Source of the DNA: JAAXHV01 sp965207165
GTDB taxonomy: Bacteria > Pseudomonadota > Gammaproteobacteria > Eutrophobiales > Eutrophobiaceae
Length of the DNA: 64,000 nucleotides
Direction: 5' to 3'
Assembly: GCA_965207165.1 (NCBI GenBank)
Contig: OZ242265.1
Span: forward strand, 1-64,000
Part shown: in pieces, positions 8,080-16,529 of the stretch
How the letters are laid out: each line of letters begins with the position of its first letter
Position numbering within the stretch: position 1 is the first letter of the stretch
Made by a program: the position numbers and the translations under genes
The notes under the pieces: model-generated
Databases searched by the model: none
What the model saw: only the letters and a program-made list of their open reading frames with translations
What the model was told of the DNA's origin: nothing

Positions 8080-9963
8080 ATGACTGTAGATACGAACAAA
8101 GAAGCGCTTGGTTTTGAAACCGAAGTCCAGCAACTGCTGGACCTCATGATCCACTCCTTGTACAGCAACCAGGAGATCTTCCTGCGTGAACTGATCTCGA
8201 ACGCCTCCGACGCTGCCGACAGGTTGCGTTTTGAGGGCCTGCAGGACGACAGCCTGTTTGAAGACGATTCCGATCTGAACATCAGGGTGGAATACAACAA
8301 GACGCAAAAGACGATAAGCGTCCTCGATAACGGCATAGGCATGTCCAGGCAGGAGGTAGTCGATAACCTGGGCACCATCGCCAAGTCGGGTTCCAGGCAG
8401 TTTTTCGAGTCCCTGACCGGTGACCAGACCAGGGATTCACAACTGATCGGCCAGTTCGGCGTGGGGTTTTATTCCTCGTTTATCATTGCGGACAAGGTTG
8501 AGGTGGTCACCCGCCGCGCCGGCCTGCCCCGGGCGGAAGGCGTGCGCTGGGTATCCGACGGCAAGAGCGAGTACACGGTGGAGACCGTCGACCGGCCGAA
8601 GCGCGGCACCAAGGTGACCCTGTACCTGCGCAAGGAGGCCAAGGAATTCCTGGATGGTTACCGCTTGCGCAGCATCATCAACAAGTATTCGGACCACATT
8701 TCCCTGCCCATCGTCATGCCGAAAGAGGGTGAGGACGAAACAGGGGATGAAACGGTCAATGATGCGAAGGCATTATGGACGCGCAACAAGAAAGACATCA
8801 AGGACGAGGAATACAACGAGTTCTACAAGACCGTATCCCATGATTTTGAGGACCCGCTCTGCCATGTCCACACCAAGGTGGAAGGCAAACTGGAGTACGC
8901 CAGCCTGTTGTACATCCCCGCCCGCGCCCCGTTCGACTTATGGGACCGGGAACAACGCCACGGCGTTAAACTGTACGTCAAGCGAGTCTTTATCATGGAT
9001 GACGCAAAACAGTTATTGCCAGCGTACCTGCGCTTCGTAAAAGGGGTGGTGGATTCCGATGACCTGCCGCTTAATATCTCCAGGGAAATCCTGCAACAGA
9101 ACAAGGTCATCGAAACTATCCGTTCCGGTTGCACAAAAAAGATCCTGGACCTGCTGAAAAAACTGGCGAACAAGGAACCGGACAAGTACAAGCAGTTCTG
9201 GCAGACGTTCGGGCGGGTCATGAAGGAAGGCGTCATCGATGTGCATGATAAACGTGAGGAACTCGCAAAACTGTTCCGTTTCAAGACCACCCACGAAGAC
9301 ACTGAGGAAGAAACCGTCTCGCTGGACGATTACATTTCCAGGATGAAGGAAGGCCAGACAGCAATTTATTACGTGACCGCGGAAAATCATGCCACGGCAA
9401 AAAACAGCCCTCACCTTGAGATATTCCGCAAGAAGGAGATCGAAGTCCTGCTGCTGACCGACCCCATTGACGAGTGGCTGGTTACCCATTTGACCGAATA
9501 CGGGGAGAAACCGCTGGCGTCGGTGAACAAGGGTGAACTGGACCTGGGCGATCTTACCGATGAGACAAGCGATGACAAGGCCGAGGAAACTGCAGATGAC
9601 AAGCTGGACGATCTCACCAAACGCATTGAAAAAGTGCTGGATGAACGGGTGAAGGAAGTGCGCATTACCCGGCGCCTGACCGAGTCTCCGGCCTGCCTGG
9701 TGGCCGACGAACATGAGATGGGCCGCCACCTGGAGCAGATACTCAAGGCTTCCGGGCAGCAGGTCACGCTGGCCAAGCCCATCATGGAGATCAATCCGGG
9801 CCACCCCATTGTCGGCAAATTGCGGGACGAGGCGGACGAAAGCCGCTTCGGAGACTGGGCCAATATCCTGTTTGACCAGGCCCTGTTAAGCGAAGGCGGG
9901 CAACTGGAAGACCCTGCCGGGTTTGTTCAACGGCTTAACAGTGTCTTCCTCGAACTCAAATGA
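8080..9963 (+). CDS. htpG: HtpG, Hsp90-family chaperone
   Basis: A 627-residue bacterial Hsp90. The N-terminal GHKL ATPase motifs are intact: ELISNASDAADRLRF (motif N), LDNGIGMSRQEV (Mg/ATP loop) and GQFGVGFYSSFI (lid glycines). The middle domain carries the usual client and ATP-gamma contacts (PLNISREILQQNKV), and a C-terminal dimerisation domain completes a normal-length protein. It acts in the cytoplasm as an ATP-driven chaperone. Its promoter is a strong RpoH match. The kynurenine-pathway genes downstream are on the opposite strand and end 13 bases after its stop. Confidence 0.97.
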   Translation: MTVDTNKEALGFETEVQQLLDLMIHSLYSNQEIFLRELISNASDAADRLRFEGLQDDSLFEDDSDLNIRVEYNKTQKTISVLDNGIGMSRQEVVDNLGTIAKSGSRQFFESLTGDQTRDSQLIGQFGVGFYSSFIIADKVEVVTRRAGLPRAEGVRWVSDGKSEYTVETVDRPKRGTKVTLYLRKEAKEFLDGYRLRSIINKYSDHISLPIVMPKEGEDETGDETVNDAKALWTRNKKDIKDEEYNEFYKTVSHDFEDPLCHVHTKVEGKLEYASLLYIPARAPFDLWDREQRHGVKLYVKRVFIMDDAKQLLPAYLRFVKGVVDSDDLPLNISREILQQNKVIETIRSGCTKKILDLLKKLANKEPDKYKQFWQTFGRVMKEGVIDVHDKREELAKLFRFKTTHEDTEEETVSLDDYISRMKEGQTAIYYVTAENHATAKNSPHLEIFRKKEIEVLLLTDPIDEWLVTHLTEYGEKPLASVNKGELDLGDLTDETSDDKAEETADDKLDDLTKRIEKVLDERVKEVRITRRLTESPACLVADEHEMGRHLEQILKASGQQVTLAKPIMEINPGHPIVGKLRDEADESRFGDWANILFDQALLSEGGQLEDPAGFVQRLNSVFLELK

Positions 9964-9976
9964 TGTCAAATCCGGG

Positions 9977-10969
9977 CTAAAGCTTAAAGAATTCGACGGC
10001 ATTCCCGCCGGACAACCTGGATTTTGTGGCTGGACTGAACGCGCCCGAGTTTTTGATCAGGGAACCGATTTTCTGTTCGCCCAGGGGGAACGGGTAGTCG
10101 GAACCCAGCATGACGCGTTCCTCCCCCATGACATTCACCAGCAGGGCCAGGGCATTCTCATCGAACACGGCTGAATCGGTACAGAAGCGGTCGGTGTAAT
10201 GGGACGGCGGGTGGGGACAGTCCGCCCGGACGATGTCCCGGTTGTTCCAGGCGTTCTCCACGCGACCGAGTAAAAAGGCAAAGCTGCCGCCACCGTGGGC
10301 AAAGCAGATCCGCAACGTATCCGGCAGGCGTTCGAAGGCGCCCGACAGAATCAGGGAGAGTATCGACAGTTGCGTCTCTGCCGGCATGGCCACCAGCCAT
10401 TGCAGCATGTATTTCGGCATACGTTCCGGCGCCATCATGTCCCACGGGTGGACCAGTACGGCCGCGCCTGCACCGGCGCAATGCTGCAGAAACGTTATCA
10501 GCCCCTCGTCGTCCAGGTTTATGGAACCGACATGGTTGCCGATCTGCACCCCGAGGTGTCCTGCAGCCATGGCCCGGCTGACCTCTTCGCAGGATGAATC
10601 GATGTCCTGCAACGGCACCTGGCACAGGGCTTTCAGACGTCCGGGATTATGCCCGCACAACTCCAGGGCCGCATCGTTGAACAGCCTGGCGCACTCCAGC
10701 GCCTGGGGCGCCGGTTTATCGTAGGCAAACAGCAACGGGGTGGCGCACATGATCTGGATATCGATACCGTCACGGTCCATTTCCTCAAGCCTGAGTGCGG
10801 GATTCCAGCAGGCCTCGTACACGGGACGGTAGTCTTCGTTGCCCAGGGTGATCATGCCCTTGCCGGGTTCGGTGTGGCGGAACCCCGGCCACTTCCCGCC
10901 GAAGCGTGCGGTTAAATCTGGAATGGTGTCCGGGTAGAAGTGGCTATGGATATCAACGACCGGGTTCAT
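9977..10969 (-). CDS. nbaD: Aminocarboxymuconate-semialdehyde decarboxylase (ACMSD)
   Basis: A 330-residue amidohydrolase-superfamily decarboxylase. The metal ligands are visible: VDIHSHFYP (H8, H10), VLVHPWDMM, ICFAHGGGSF and the terminal aspartate in LGSDYPFPLG. ACMSD removes CO2 from 2-amino-3-carboxymuconate 6-semialdehyde, diverting it from spontaneous cyclisation to quinolinate. The preceding gene encodes 3-hydroxyanthranilate dioxygenase, which makes that substrate, and overlaps by 4 bp. This places the pair in the meta-cleavage branch of tryptophan (kynurenine) or 2-nitrobenzoate degradation. No upstream kynurenine genes lie in the window. Confidence 0.92.
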   Translation of the reverse strand: MNPVVDIHSHFYPDTIPDLTARFGGKWPGFRHTEPGKGMITLGNEDYRPVYEACWNPALRLEEMDRDGIDIQIMCATPLLFAYDKPAPQALECARLFNDAALELCGHNPGRLKALCQVPLQDIDSSCEEVSRAMAAGHLGVQIGNHVGSINLDDEGLITFLQHCAGAGAAVLVHPWDMMAPERMPKYMLQWLVAMPAETQLSILSLILSGAFERLPDTLRICFAHGGGSFAFLLGRVENAWNNRDIVRADCPHPPSHYTDRFCTDSAVFDENALALLVNVMGEERVMLGSDYPFPLGEQKIGSLIKNSGAFSPATKSRLSGGNAVEFFKL

Positions 10970-11508
10970 ACCACAACCCAGTCTTCCGGTGGGTGTTTGC
11001 CGGGATGCAATGTCTTGCAGGCCGGGCAGGTGCGTAATGTCTCGTCGTTGAAAAACTGTTCAAACAACGGCGGCAGGTCCCTGACGATTGAGACCAGCAG
11101 TGTCTCGACCCGGTGAACAAGGCTGCCGCATTCGAAGCAATACCATTCGAAGCCGTCTTTTTCCTCATTGGGCCGTTTGGGTTCCACTACCAGGCCGATG
11201 CTCCCTTCCACCGGGCGCTGGGGTGAGTGCCTGACGTGTGCGGGCAGGAAAAAAATATCACCCTCGCGGATCGGCACATCATAAAATTCGCCGTTTTCGT
11301 ATACTTTCAGCACCATATCTCCGCGCATCTGGTAGAAAAATTCCTCGGCCGGGTCGTCGTGGTAGTCGGTACGCCGGTTAGGTCCCCCCACAACTGTTAC
11401 CATCAGGTCGGTGTCTTCCCAGATTTGCTTGTTTCCCACCGGCGGTTTAAGCAGGTGTGAGTTTTCATCGAGCCAGGATTGAAAGTTAAAAGCGCCGAGT
11501 CTTGCCAT
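10966..11508 (-). CDS. nbaC: 3-hydroxyanthranilate 3,4-dioxygenase
   Basis: A 180-residue cupin dioxygenase. The catalytic iron ligands H50, E56 (YHDDPAEEFFYQ) and H94 (AHVRHSPQRP) match those of characterised bacterial enzymes. A second, rubredoxin-like metal site is formed by C124/C127 (YCFECG) and C161/C164 (CPAC), a feature of the bacterial subgroup. It opens 3-hydroxyanthranilate to 2-amino-3-carboxymuconate semialdehyde. The gene leads a two-gene operon with ACMSD and overlaps it by four bases (ATGA type), so product and next enzyme are made together. Confidence 0.94.
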   Translation of the reverse strand: MARLGAFNFQSWLDENSHLLKPPVGNKQIWEDTDLMVTVVGGPNRRTDYHDDPAEEFFYQMRGDMVLKVYENGEFYDVPIREGDIFFLPAHVRHSPQRPVEGSIGLVVEPKRPNEEKDGFEWYCFECGSLVHRVETLLVSIVRDLPPLFEQFFNDETLRTCPACKTLHPGKHPPEDWVVV

Positions 11509-11705
11509 GGTAATCTCTCCACGAGGTAATACAGTGAGGCGTTTCGGAATACATTGGATTTAACCAGAGTTGCCGAATTTATTCAACGCCGAAAAAAAAG
11601 GGTCAGGCCGGCCTGGTTATTGAGGCACTATTTGCGGATAGACCAACAGGCCCGTAAATCATTGTATGATGTGCGGTTCCGTTAACACAGATCAGAAGCA
11701 TCATT

Positions 11706-12590
11706 TTGACCACTATCCGCCAACTCATCGACTGGGCCGAGCAGCAATTTACCCGGTCTGACCTGTTTTTCGGCCACGGTACCGACAACGCCCTGGACGA
11801 GGCCGCATACCTGGTGCTGGGCGCCCTGGAGATTCCGTTTGACGCGGGTCCTGAACAATTGGACAGGGAAGTAACCCGCAGCGAACAGGAGAGTATAAAA
11901 GAACTGGTCAATGCCAGAATAGATTCAACAATTCCCGTCGCCTACCTGCTCAACAAGTCCTGGTTCGCCGGTCTGGAGTTCTACGTGGACGAGCGCGTCC
12001 TGATCCCCCGTTCACCGATTGCCGAACTGATTGCCGAAAAATTCTCGCCCTGGATTAAACCTGCTGAAGTAAAGCGAATCCTGGACCTGGGCACCGGGAG
12101 TGGTTGTATCGCGGTTGCCTGTGCCGAGGCGTTCCCCGACGCCACCATTGATGCCACTGACATCGAGGCGAATGCGCTTGAAGTGGCGCGCATCAATCGC
12201 GAAAAACACGGCTTTTCGCACCGGGTAAACCTGGTCGAATCGGACCTGTTCAGCGCGTTGGAAGACAGGAAATATGATATTATCGTGAGCAATCCGCCGT
12301 ATGTTCCTGAAGAGGAAATGCGGGCTTTGCCGGCTGAATACCGGCCTGAGCCGGCTCTTGCCCTGGAGGCAGGCGCCGCCGGCCTCGACGTGGTTGAGCG
12401 TATATTACTTGAAGCCCGCAGACACATGGCGCCCCACGGAATCCTGGTAGTGGAAATCGGCAACGGCCGCGCCGCGCTTGAGGCGAAGTACCCCCGAATG
12501 CCTTTCACCTGGCCGGACCTTGAATACGGCGGGGAAGGAGTTTTTGTTATTCCGGGGACGGAGCTTGATGAATTGGGAATCAGGAAATAA
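11706..12590 (+). CDS. prmB: PrmB, ribosomal protein L3 glutamine N5-methyltransferase
   Basis: A 294-residue class I SAM-dependent methyltransferase. The N-terminal segment ending FFGHGTDNALDEAAYLV and the AYLLNKSWFAGLEFYVDE block are typical of PrmB rather than PrmC. The SAM loop is LDLGTGSGCIAVA, and the glutamine-binding motif is SNPPYVPEEE. It methylates a glutamine of ribosomal protein L3. The start appears to be TTG; no strong Shine-Dalgarno is visible, so the start is less sure than the identity. In E. coli prmB is directly followed by aroC. Here about 2.6 kb of other genes separate them. Confidence 0.93.
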   Translation: MTTIRQLIDWAEQQFTRSDLFFGHGTDNALDEAAYLVLGALEIPFDAGPEQLDREVTRSEQESIKELVNARIDSTIPVAYLLNKSWFAGLEFYVDERVLIPRSPIAELIAEKFSPWIKPAEVKRILDLGTGSGCIAVACAEAFPDATIDATDIEANALEVARINREKHGFSHRVNLVESDLFSALEDRKYDIIVSNPPYVPEEEMRALPAEYRPEPALALEAGAAGLDVVERILLEARRHMAPHGILVVEIGNGRAALEAKYPRMPFTWPDLEYGGEGVFVIPGTELDELGIRK

Positions 12591-12618
12591 TGAGTAACTG
12601 GATATGTAATCTTTAACT

Positions 12619-13956
12619 GTGATGACTGGTAAAACTAAATCTGTGCCTGTTACTCCCGTCGCCGGTAACGGCTTGCTGGACCGCCGGTTGTTCTTGCAGG
12701 GTGGGCTGGTGCTGGGGGCTGCGCAACTGGTCGCCGGGAATGCCCGGGCGGCCAGGCAGGAGCCTGCGGCCAGGCCCGAGTGGATGAATGTCCCGGGTCA
12801 GCCGTTTACACTCTACGGCCAGCCGGCGGGATACGAGGATGAGGTAGTCCGTTATCCCTCTCCGAACCGGCAGATGCGCAACAGTGGTGCGTCCTGGACA
12901 CCGTTGCACATGCTGGAAGGCACGATTACGCCCAACGGCCTGCATTATGAGCGGCACCATAACGGAGTCCCGCAAATCAACCCGGATGAGCACCGTTTGC
13001 TGGTTCACGGGATGGTGCGGCAACCGGCATTTTTCACGATCGATAACCTGCTGCGCTACCCGATGCGCTCGCAGATCTGTTTCGTCGAATGCGGCGGCAA
13101 CAGTAATGCGGGATGGAACAAGGCTCCTTCCCAGGCAGAAGCGGGGTACTTTCATGGCCTGGTTTCTTGCAGTGAATGGACCGGCGTGCCCCTGTCGACG
13201 ATCCTCTCGGAGGTCGGCCTCGACAAAAAAGCCGGGTGGCTGATTACCGATGGAGCGGATGCCTTTGCCATGAACATCAGCGTCCCGGTGGAAAAGGCAA
13301 TGGATGACGCCATACTGGCCTTGTACCAGAACGGCGAGCGGTTGCGGCCGGAGAACGGTTACCCGTTGCGCCTTATCCTGCCCGGGTGGGAAGGCGTATT
13401 GAATGTAAAGTGGCTGCGATCGCTGAAGGCTGCCGCGCAACCCATCATGGCGCGCAACGAGACGGCGCGGTATACCGAACTGCTGCCGTCCGGCAAGGCG
13501 CGTATGTTCACATTTACCATGGATGCGAAATCGCTGATCACCTCGCCTTCTGGAGGCATGGTGCTGAAGCAGGGGCCGGGACTGTACCAGGTTTCCGGCC
13601 TGGCCTGGAGCGGCCGGGGTCGGATTGAACAGGTGGACGTCTCTGCCGACGGCGGCGAGACCTGGGCGCCTGCGGAGTTGCAGGCCCCGGTTCTGCCGAA
13701 AGCGTTTACCCGGTTCCGCATCCCCTGGCAGTGGGACGGCGCGCCGGCTGTCCTGAAAAGCAGGGCCGTTGACGAAACCGGTTACGTGCAGCCGGAGAGA
13801 GAACAACTGGTCGCCGCGCAAGGCAGGCATGGCTTTTACCACTACAACGCCATTGTCACCTGGAGCGTGGATGAATACGGAACCGTAACGCATGTTTATA
13901 CGAGTGAAGCGCAACAAGCTGATAGCGATAGCAGTATTGATGCTGGCTGGGATTAA
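12619..13956 (+). CDS. soxC: SoxC-like molybdenum sulfite dehydrogenase, Tat-exported
   Basis: A 445-residue sulfite oxidase-family molybdoenzyme. A twin-arginine signal begins the protein (DRRLFLQGG, R22-R23, hydrophobic run to about residue 44), so it is probably exported folded with its cofactor. The presumed molybdenum ligand is C158 in SQICFVECGGNSN. HGLVSCSEWTGVPLS and the C-terminal immunoglobulin-like dimerisation domain are typical of SoxC. SoxC acts with cytochrome SoxD in periplasmic oxidation of sulfur intermediates. Here the partner cytochrome gene overlaps it by 65 bp. No soxXYZAB is in the window, so a stand-alone sulfite dehydrogenase role is equally possible. The start could be GTG 12619 or ATG 12622. 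Confidence 0.8.
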   Translation: MMTGKTKSVPVTPVAGNGLLDRRLFLQGGLVLGAAQLVAGNARAARQEPAARPEWMNVPGQPFTLYGQPAGYEDEVVRYPSPNRQMRNSGASWTPLHMLEGTITPNGLHYERHHNGVPQINPDEHRLLVHGMVRQPAFFTIDNLLRYPMRSQICFVECGGNSNAGWNKAPSQAEAGYFHGLVSCSEWTGVPLSTILSEVGLDKKAGWLITDGADAFAMNISVPVEKAMDDAILALYQNGERLRPENGYPLRLILPGWEGVLNVKWLRSLKAAAQPIMARNETARYTELLPSGKARMFTFTMDAKSLITSPSGGMVLKQGPGLYQVSGLAWSGRGRIEQVDVSADGGETWAPAELQAPVLPKAFTRFRIPWQWDGAPAVLKSRAVDETGYVQPEREQLVAAQGRHGFYHYNAIVTWSVDEYGTVTHVYTSEAQQADSDSSIDAGWD

Positions 13957-14431
13957 TCCCGGCGCTGATGAGGTTCGTCCAGGTCCGAACCTGGGTGAGC
14001 CGGCCGGCAGCCGCGCCGTGAGCAGCCATGACTGGGGCATCATGCCGGATGGCGCGGGTCTCCCGGAGGGGAGCGGTACAGCGGGGGAGGGCAAGCCCAT
14101 CTATGACAGGCTGTGCGTGTCCTGCCACGGACCCGGCGGCCTGGGTGACAGCGCTGACCAGCTTGCCGGTGCGCAGATGCAGCTAACCGACGAGTGGCCG
14201 GAAAAGACCATCGGCACTTTCTGGCCCTACGCTCCCACCCTGTTTGATTTTATCCGCCGCTCAAAACCCATGATGGAGCCGGGAAGTCTGTCCAATTCCG
14301 AAGTTTACGCATTGACGGCATACCTGTTGTATCTGAATGGGATCATCCCGGAAGATCAGGAAATGAACGCCGCCATCCTCGCGGATGTGGAGATGCCCAA
14401 CCGGGATGGTTTTATCCAGGTATTGGAGTAA
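13892..14431 (+). CDS. Monohaem c-type cytochrome, SoxD-like partner of the molybdoenzyme
   Basis: A 179-residue exported cytochrome. Residues 1-24 form a signal peptide (KRNKLIAIAVLMLAGINPGA). CVSCHGPGG is the single haem-binding motif, and the methionines around RSKPMMEPGSLS probably supply the axial ligand. It overlaps the end of the soxC-like gene by 65 bp, an unusually long overlap that ties it to that enzyme as electron acceptor. It is much shorter than the diheme Paracoccus SoxD, so it resembles the C-terminal cytochrome domain of SoxD or a SorB-type subunit. I leave the symbol open for that reason. Confidence 0.75.
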   Translation: MFIRVKRNKLIAIAVLMLAGINPGADEVRPGPNLGEPAGSRAVSSHDWGIMPDGAGLPEGSGTAGEGKPIYDRLCVSCHGPGGLGDSADQLAGAQMQLTDEWPEKTIGTFWPYAPTLFDFIRRSKPMMEPGSLSNSEVYALTAYLLYLNGIIPEDQEMNAAILADVEMPNRDGFIQVLE

Positions 14432-14496
14432 TGCGCAGGCTCTGTGCATCCATGGTGAAATCCTTATCCTGAACACATGAAAAATCGTTGGCATTA

Positions 14497-14525
14497 ATAT
14501 GACTAGTCAGATATACTAGTCATAT
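14497..14525. promoter_or_regulatory. Inverted repeat operator of the Phd-PIN pair
   Basis: Perfect 11-bp arms (ATATGACTAGT at 14497-14507 and ACTAGTCATAT at 14515-14525) are separated by 7 bp. The right arm contains a TATACT -10-like element and runs into the ATG at 14524. Binding of the Phd-type antitoxin here would block transcription and translation start together. Confidence 0.65.
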
Positions 14526-14760
14526 GGAGACGATTAATGCATCTGATTTCAAGGCTCAATGTCTGGCGATTCTCGATCGTGTACAGGCGACAGGCGAGCA
14601 CGTGCTGATTCTGAAGCGTGGCCGTCCTGTTGCCGAGTTGCTGCCTGCGAGTCGTTCCCGCTCCGAGTATCCGCAGTCAGAACTCAAGGGCACGGTTACC
14701 GTGCTGGGGGACATCCTGGAACCCGCGGTCCCTGAAGAAGATTGGGACAGTCTTCGGTAA
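14524..14760 (+). CDS. Phd/YefM-family antitoxin
   Basis: A 78-residue antitoxin. METINASDFKAQCLAILDRV and VLILKRGRPVAELLP are the standard Phd/YefM N-terminal DNA-binding fold. The acidic C-terminal tail (EPAVPEEDWDSLR) would block the toxin active site. No Shine-Dalgarno sequence is visible between the operator and the ATG, because the palindrome reaches into the start codon; a leaderless or very short-leader transcript is possible. The PIN toxin start overlaps the stop by one base (TAATG). The module lies between the cytochrome gene and aroC. Confidence 0.88.
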   Translation: METINASDFKAQCLAILDRVQATGEHVLILKRGRPVAELLPASRSRSEYPQSELKGTVTVLGDILEPAVPEEDWDSLR

Positions 14761-15158
14761 TGAGCGTGTTACTGGATACCCATGTGTTACTCTGGTGGTT
14801 TGATGACCATGAAAGGCTCTCAACCGCGCAACGGGATATCATCAATGCAGTCGATAGCAAGTCGCCGTTGCTGGTATCTGACATCTCACTCTGGGAAATA
14901 GCCACGCTGCAGAGTCTGGGGCGTATCCGCCTGCTGATTCCGTTGCGGGAGTGGCTCGATAAGGCAACGGCGCCGCCGCTGGTGCAGCGCCATGGCATCT
15001 CACCGGCTGTTGCGGCAGAAGTTGCCGCGTTACCGGCCTCATTCCACAGGGATCCGGTGGACAGGATACTGGTCGCGACCGCCCGGGTTCTCGGCGTTAC
15101 GCTTCTGACACAGGATCGCAGGATCATCGACGCGGCGTTGGTCGACACAGTCAGTTAA
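14760..15158 (+). CDS. PIN-domain RNase toxin (VapC type)
   Basis: A 132-residue PIN-domain protein starting at the ATG that overlaps the antitoxin stop. The acidic catalytic residues appear in order: LLDTHVLLWW (D6), ISLWEIATL (E) and RDPVDRILVATA with LLTQDRRI (D, D). The LLDTHVLLWW start is typical of PIN toxins paired with Phd antitoxins. Such toxins cleave RNA, often tRNA or rRNA. Its stop is only five bases before the aroC ATG, so the toxin-antitoxin transcript probably continues into aroC. Confidence 0.88.
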   Translation: MSVLLDTHVLLWWFDDHERLSTAQRDIINAVDSKSPLLVSDISLWEIATLQSLGRIRLLIPLREWLDKATAPPLVQRHGISPAVAAEVAALPASFHRDPVDRILVATARVLGVTLLTQDRRIIDAALVDTVS

Positions 15159-15163
15159 CCACT

Positions 15164-16225
15164 ATGTCCGGCAATACTATTGGAAAATTATTTACCGTAA
15201 CCAGTTGTGGCGAGAGCCACGGCTACGGCTACCTGTGCATTGTTGACGGCTGTCCGCCTGGGATGGAACTGGCCGAGGCTGACCTGCAGCGCGACCTGGA
15301 CCGGCGCAAGCCGGGGCAGTCACGCCACGTCACCCAGCGCCGGGAGTCCGACAAGGTCAGGATCCTGTCCGGGGTGTTCGAAGGCAGGACAACGGGGACG
15401 CCGATAGGTCTCATTATTGAAAATGAGGACCAGCGTTCCAAGGACTATTCGGCGATCAAGGACAAATTCCGTCCCGGCCATGCCGATTATACCTACTGGA
15501 AAAAATACGGTGTGCGTGATTACCGGGGCGGCGGCCGTGCATCCGCCCGCGAGACCTGTATGCGTGTAGCTGCCGGCGCAATCGCCAAGAAGTATTTGCG
15601 TGAACGTTACGACTGCCTGGTGCGCGGCTACCTGGCGCAACTGGGACCGGTAAAACTGGAATTGGTCGATTGGAACGAGGTGGAGAATAATTCTTTTTTC
15701 TGTCCGGATGCGGGGAAAGTCGCAGAACTGGAAACCCTGATGGACAATTTACGCAAATCGGGCAATTCCATCGGCGCCCGGGTGAACCTGGTCGCCACAA
15801 GCGTGCCGACGGGCCTGGGAGAGCCGATATTCGACCGCCTGGACGCCGATATCGCCAAGGCCCTGATGAGTATCAATGCCGTCAAGGGCGTGGAGATAGG
15901 CGCCGGATTCGCTGCTGTAGAGCAACACGGTACCGGGCACAGGGATGAAATAACTGCAGGAGGGTTTTTATCCAACCACGCGGGCGGCACCCTGGGCGGT
16001 ATTTCCAGCGGTCAGGACATCCTGGCGAGCATCGCCCTCAAACCGACGTCCAGCATCCGCATCCCCGGGAAAACCGTTGATATTCACGGCAATGAAACGG
16101 AAATCGCAACCACCGGACGCCACGATCCCTGTGTCGGCATCCGCGCCACGCCCATCGCCGAGGCGATGCTGGCTATCGTATTGATGGACCACGCATTAAG
16201 ACAGAGAGCGCAGAACCCTGACTGA
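15164..16225 (+). CDS. aroC: AroC, chorismate synthase
   Basis: A 353-residue FMN-dependent enzyme that converts 5-enolpyruvylshikimate-3-phosphate to chorismate, the last common step of aromatic amino-acid synthesis. Family signatures are present: GESHGYGYLCIVDGCPPG near the N-terminus, YRGGGRASARETCMRVAAGA in the middle, and SNHAGGTLGGISSGQDI with IATTGRHDPCVGIRATPI near the C-terminus. The histidines in GESHG and GRHDPC are the catalytic ones. The start lies five bases after a toxin gene, so it may rely on that operon or on a promoter further upstream. A dispersed palindrome begins 12 bases after the stop. Confidence 0.97.
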   Translation: MSGNTIGKLFTVTSCGESHGYGYLCIVDGCPPGMELAEADLQRDLDRRKPGQSRHVTQRRESDKVRILSGVFEGRTTGTPIGLIIENEDQRSKDYSAIKDKFRPGHADYTYWKKYGVRDYRGGGRASARETCMRVAAGAIAKKYLRERYDCLVRGYLAQLGPVKLELVDWNEVENNSFFCPDAGKVAELETLMDNLRKSGNSIGARVNLVATSVPTGLGEPIFDRLDADIAKALMSINAVKGVEIGAGFAAVEQHGTGHRDEITAGGFLSNHAGGTLGGISSGQDILASIALKPTSSIRIPGKTVDIHGNETEIATTGRHDPCVGIRATPIAEAMLAIVLMDHALRQRAQNPD

Positions 16226-16236
16226 ATTACGCTCAG

Positions 16237-16259
16237 GGGACGGATTTGAAATCCGTCCC
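16237..16259. repeat. Dispersed GGGGACRGAYTT palindrome, copy 1
   Basis: Perfect 11-bp arms (GGGACGGATTT and its complement) around one base, immediately after aroC. No U-run follows, so it is not a standard intrinsic terminator by itself. It belongs to a family of at least eight copies in this window. Confidence 0.8.
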
Positions 16260-16300
16260 ATATAAGTTATAAGTCATTGATATTATAATAATTTAATGTA

Positions 16301-16483
16301 TTATTGACTCATTAAGTTATCACTTTGTCTATTATCTAATCTGATTGATGGATCAGTTGCAGGGGGCAGGTCATTATTGGAATAGTATAACTTGCAGGTG
16401 GACCAAGTTACAGGGATGGGGTCAAAAAGCCGGTGGTCACCGCTTTCACCGGCATAGATGATATAGTCAGAGAAATTAGTCAA
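16301..16483 (-). pseudogene. DUF3800 N-terminal remnant
   Basis: This 60-codon reading frame begins MTNFSDYIIYAGESGDHRLF. SDYIIY.(D)ESGDH is the start of DUF3800 proteins, which have an RNase H-like fold and often occur in defence islands; the normal Asp before ESGD is Gly here. Similarity ends at about residue 23, after which the frame is unrelated and soon stops, whereas intact members are ~200-270 residues. It lies directly downstream of the nuclease-like gene on the same strand and at the island edge. I read it as a truncated relic, perhaps of a fourth operon gene. Confidence 0.5.
16311..16331 (+). repeat. Candidate attL direct repeat
   Basis: Shares 19 of 21 bases with 24871-24891, including the 14-bp identical core AGTTATCACTTTGT. 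It sits just inside the AT-rich boundary after aroC. A 14-mer match can arise by chance in a window this size, so the placement beside the integrase is the main support. Confidence 0.4.
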
Positions 16484-16529
16484 TAGAATCCTTATTTCAT
16501 TATCTACGGCGCAAGAAAGTTTTTTCTGA

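Noticed and set aside
12613..14100. 495-codon minus-strand frame opposite the SoxC-like gene
   Set aside because: It is a GC-driven shadow of soxC and the cytochrome gene, both of which have strong motifs and signal peptides.
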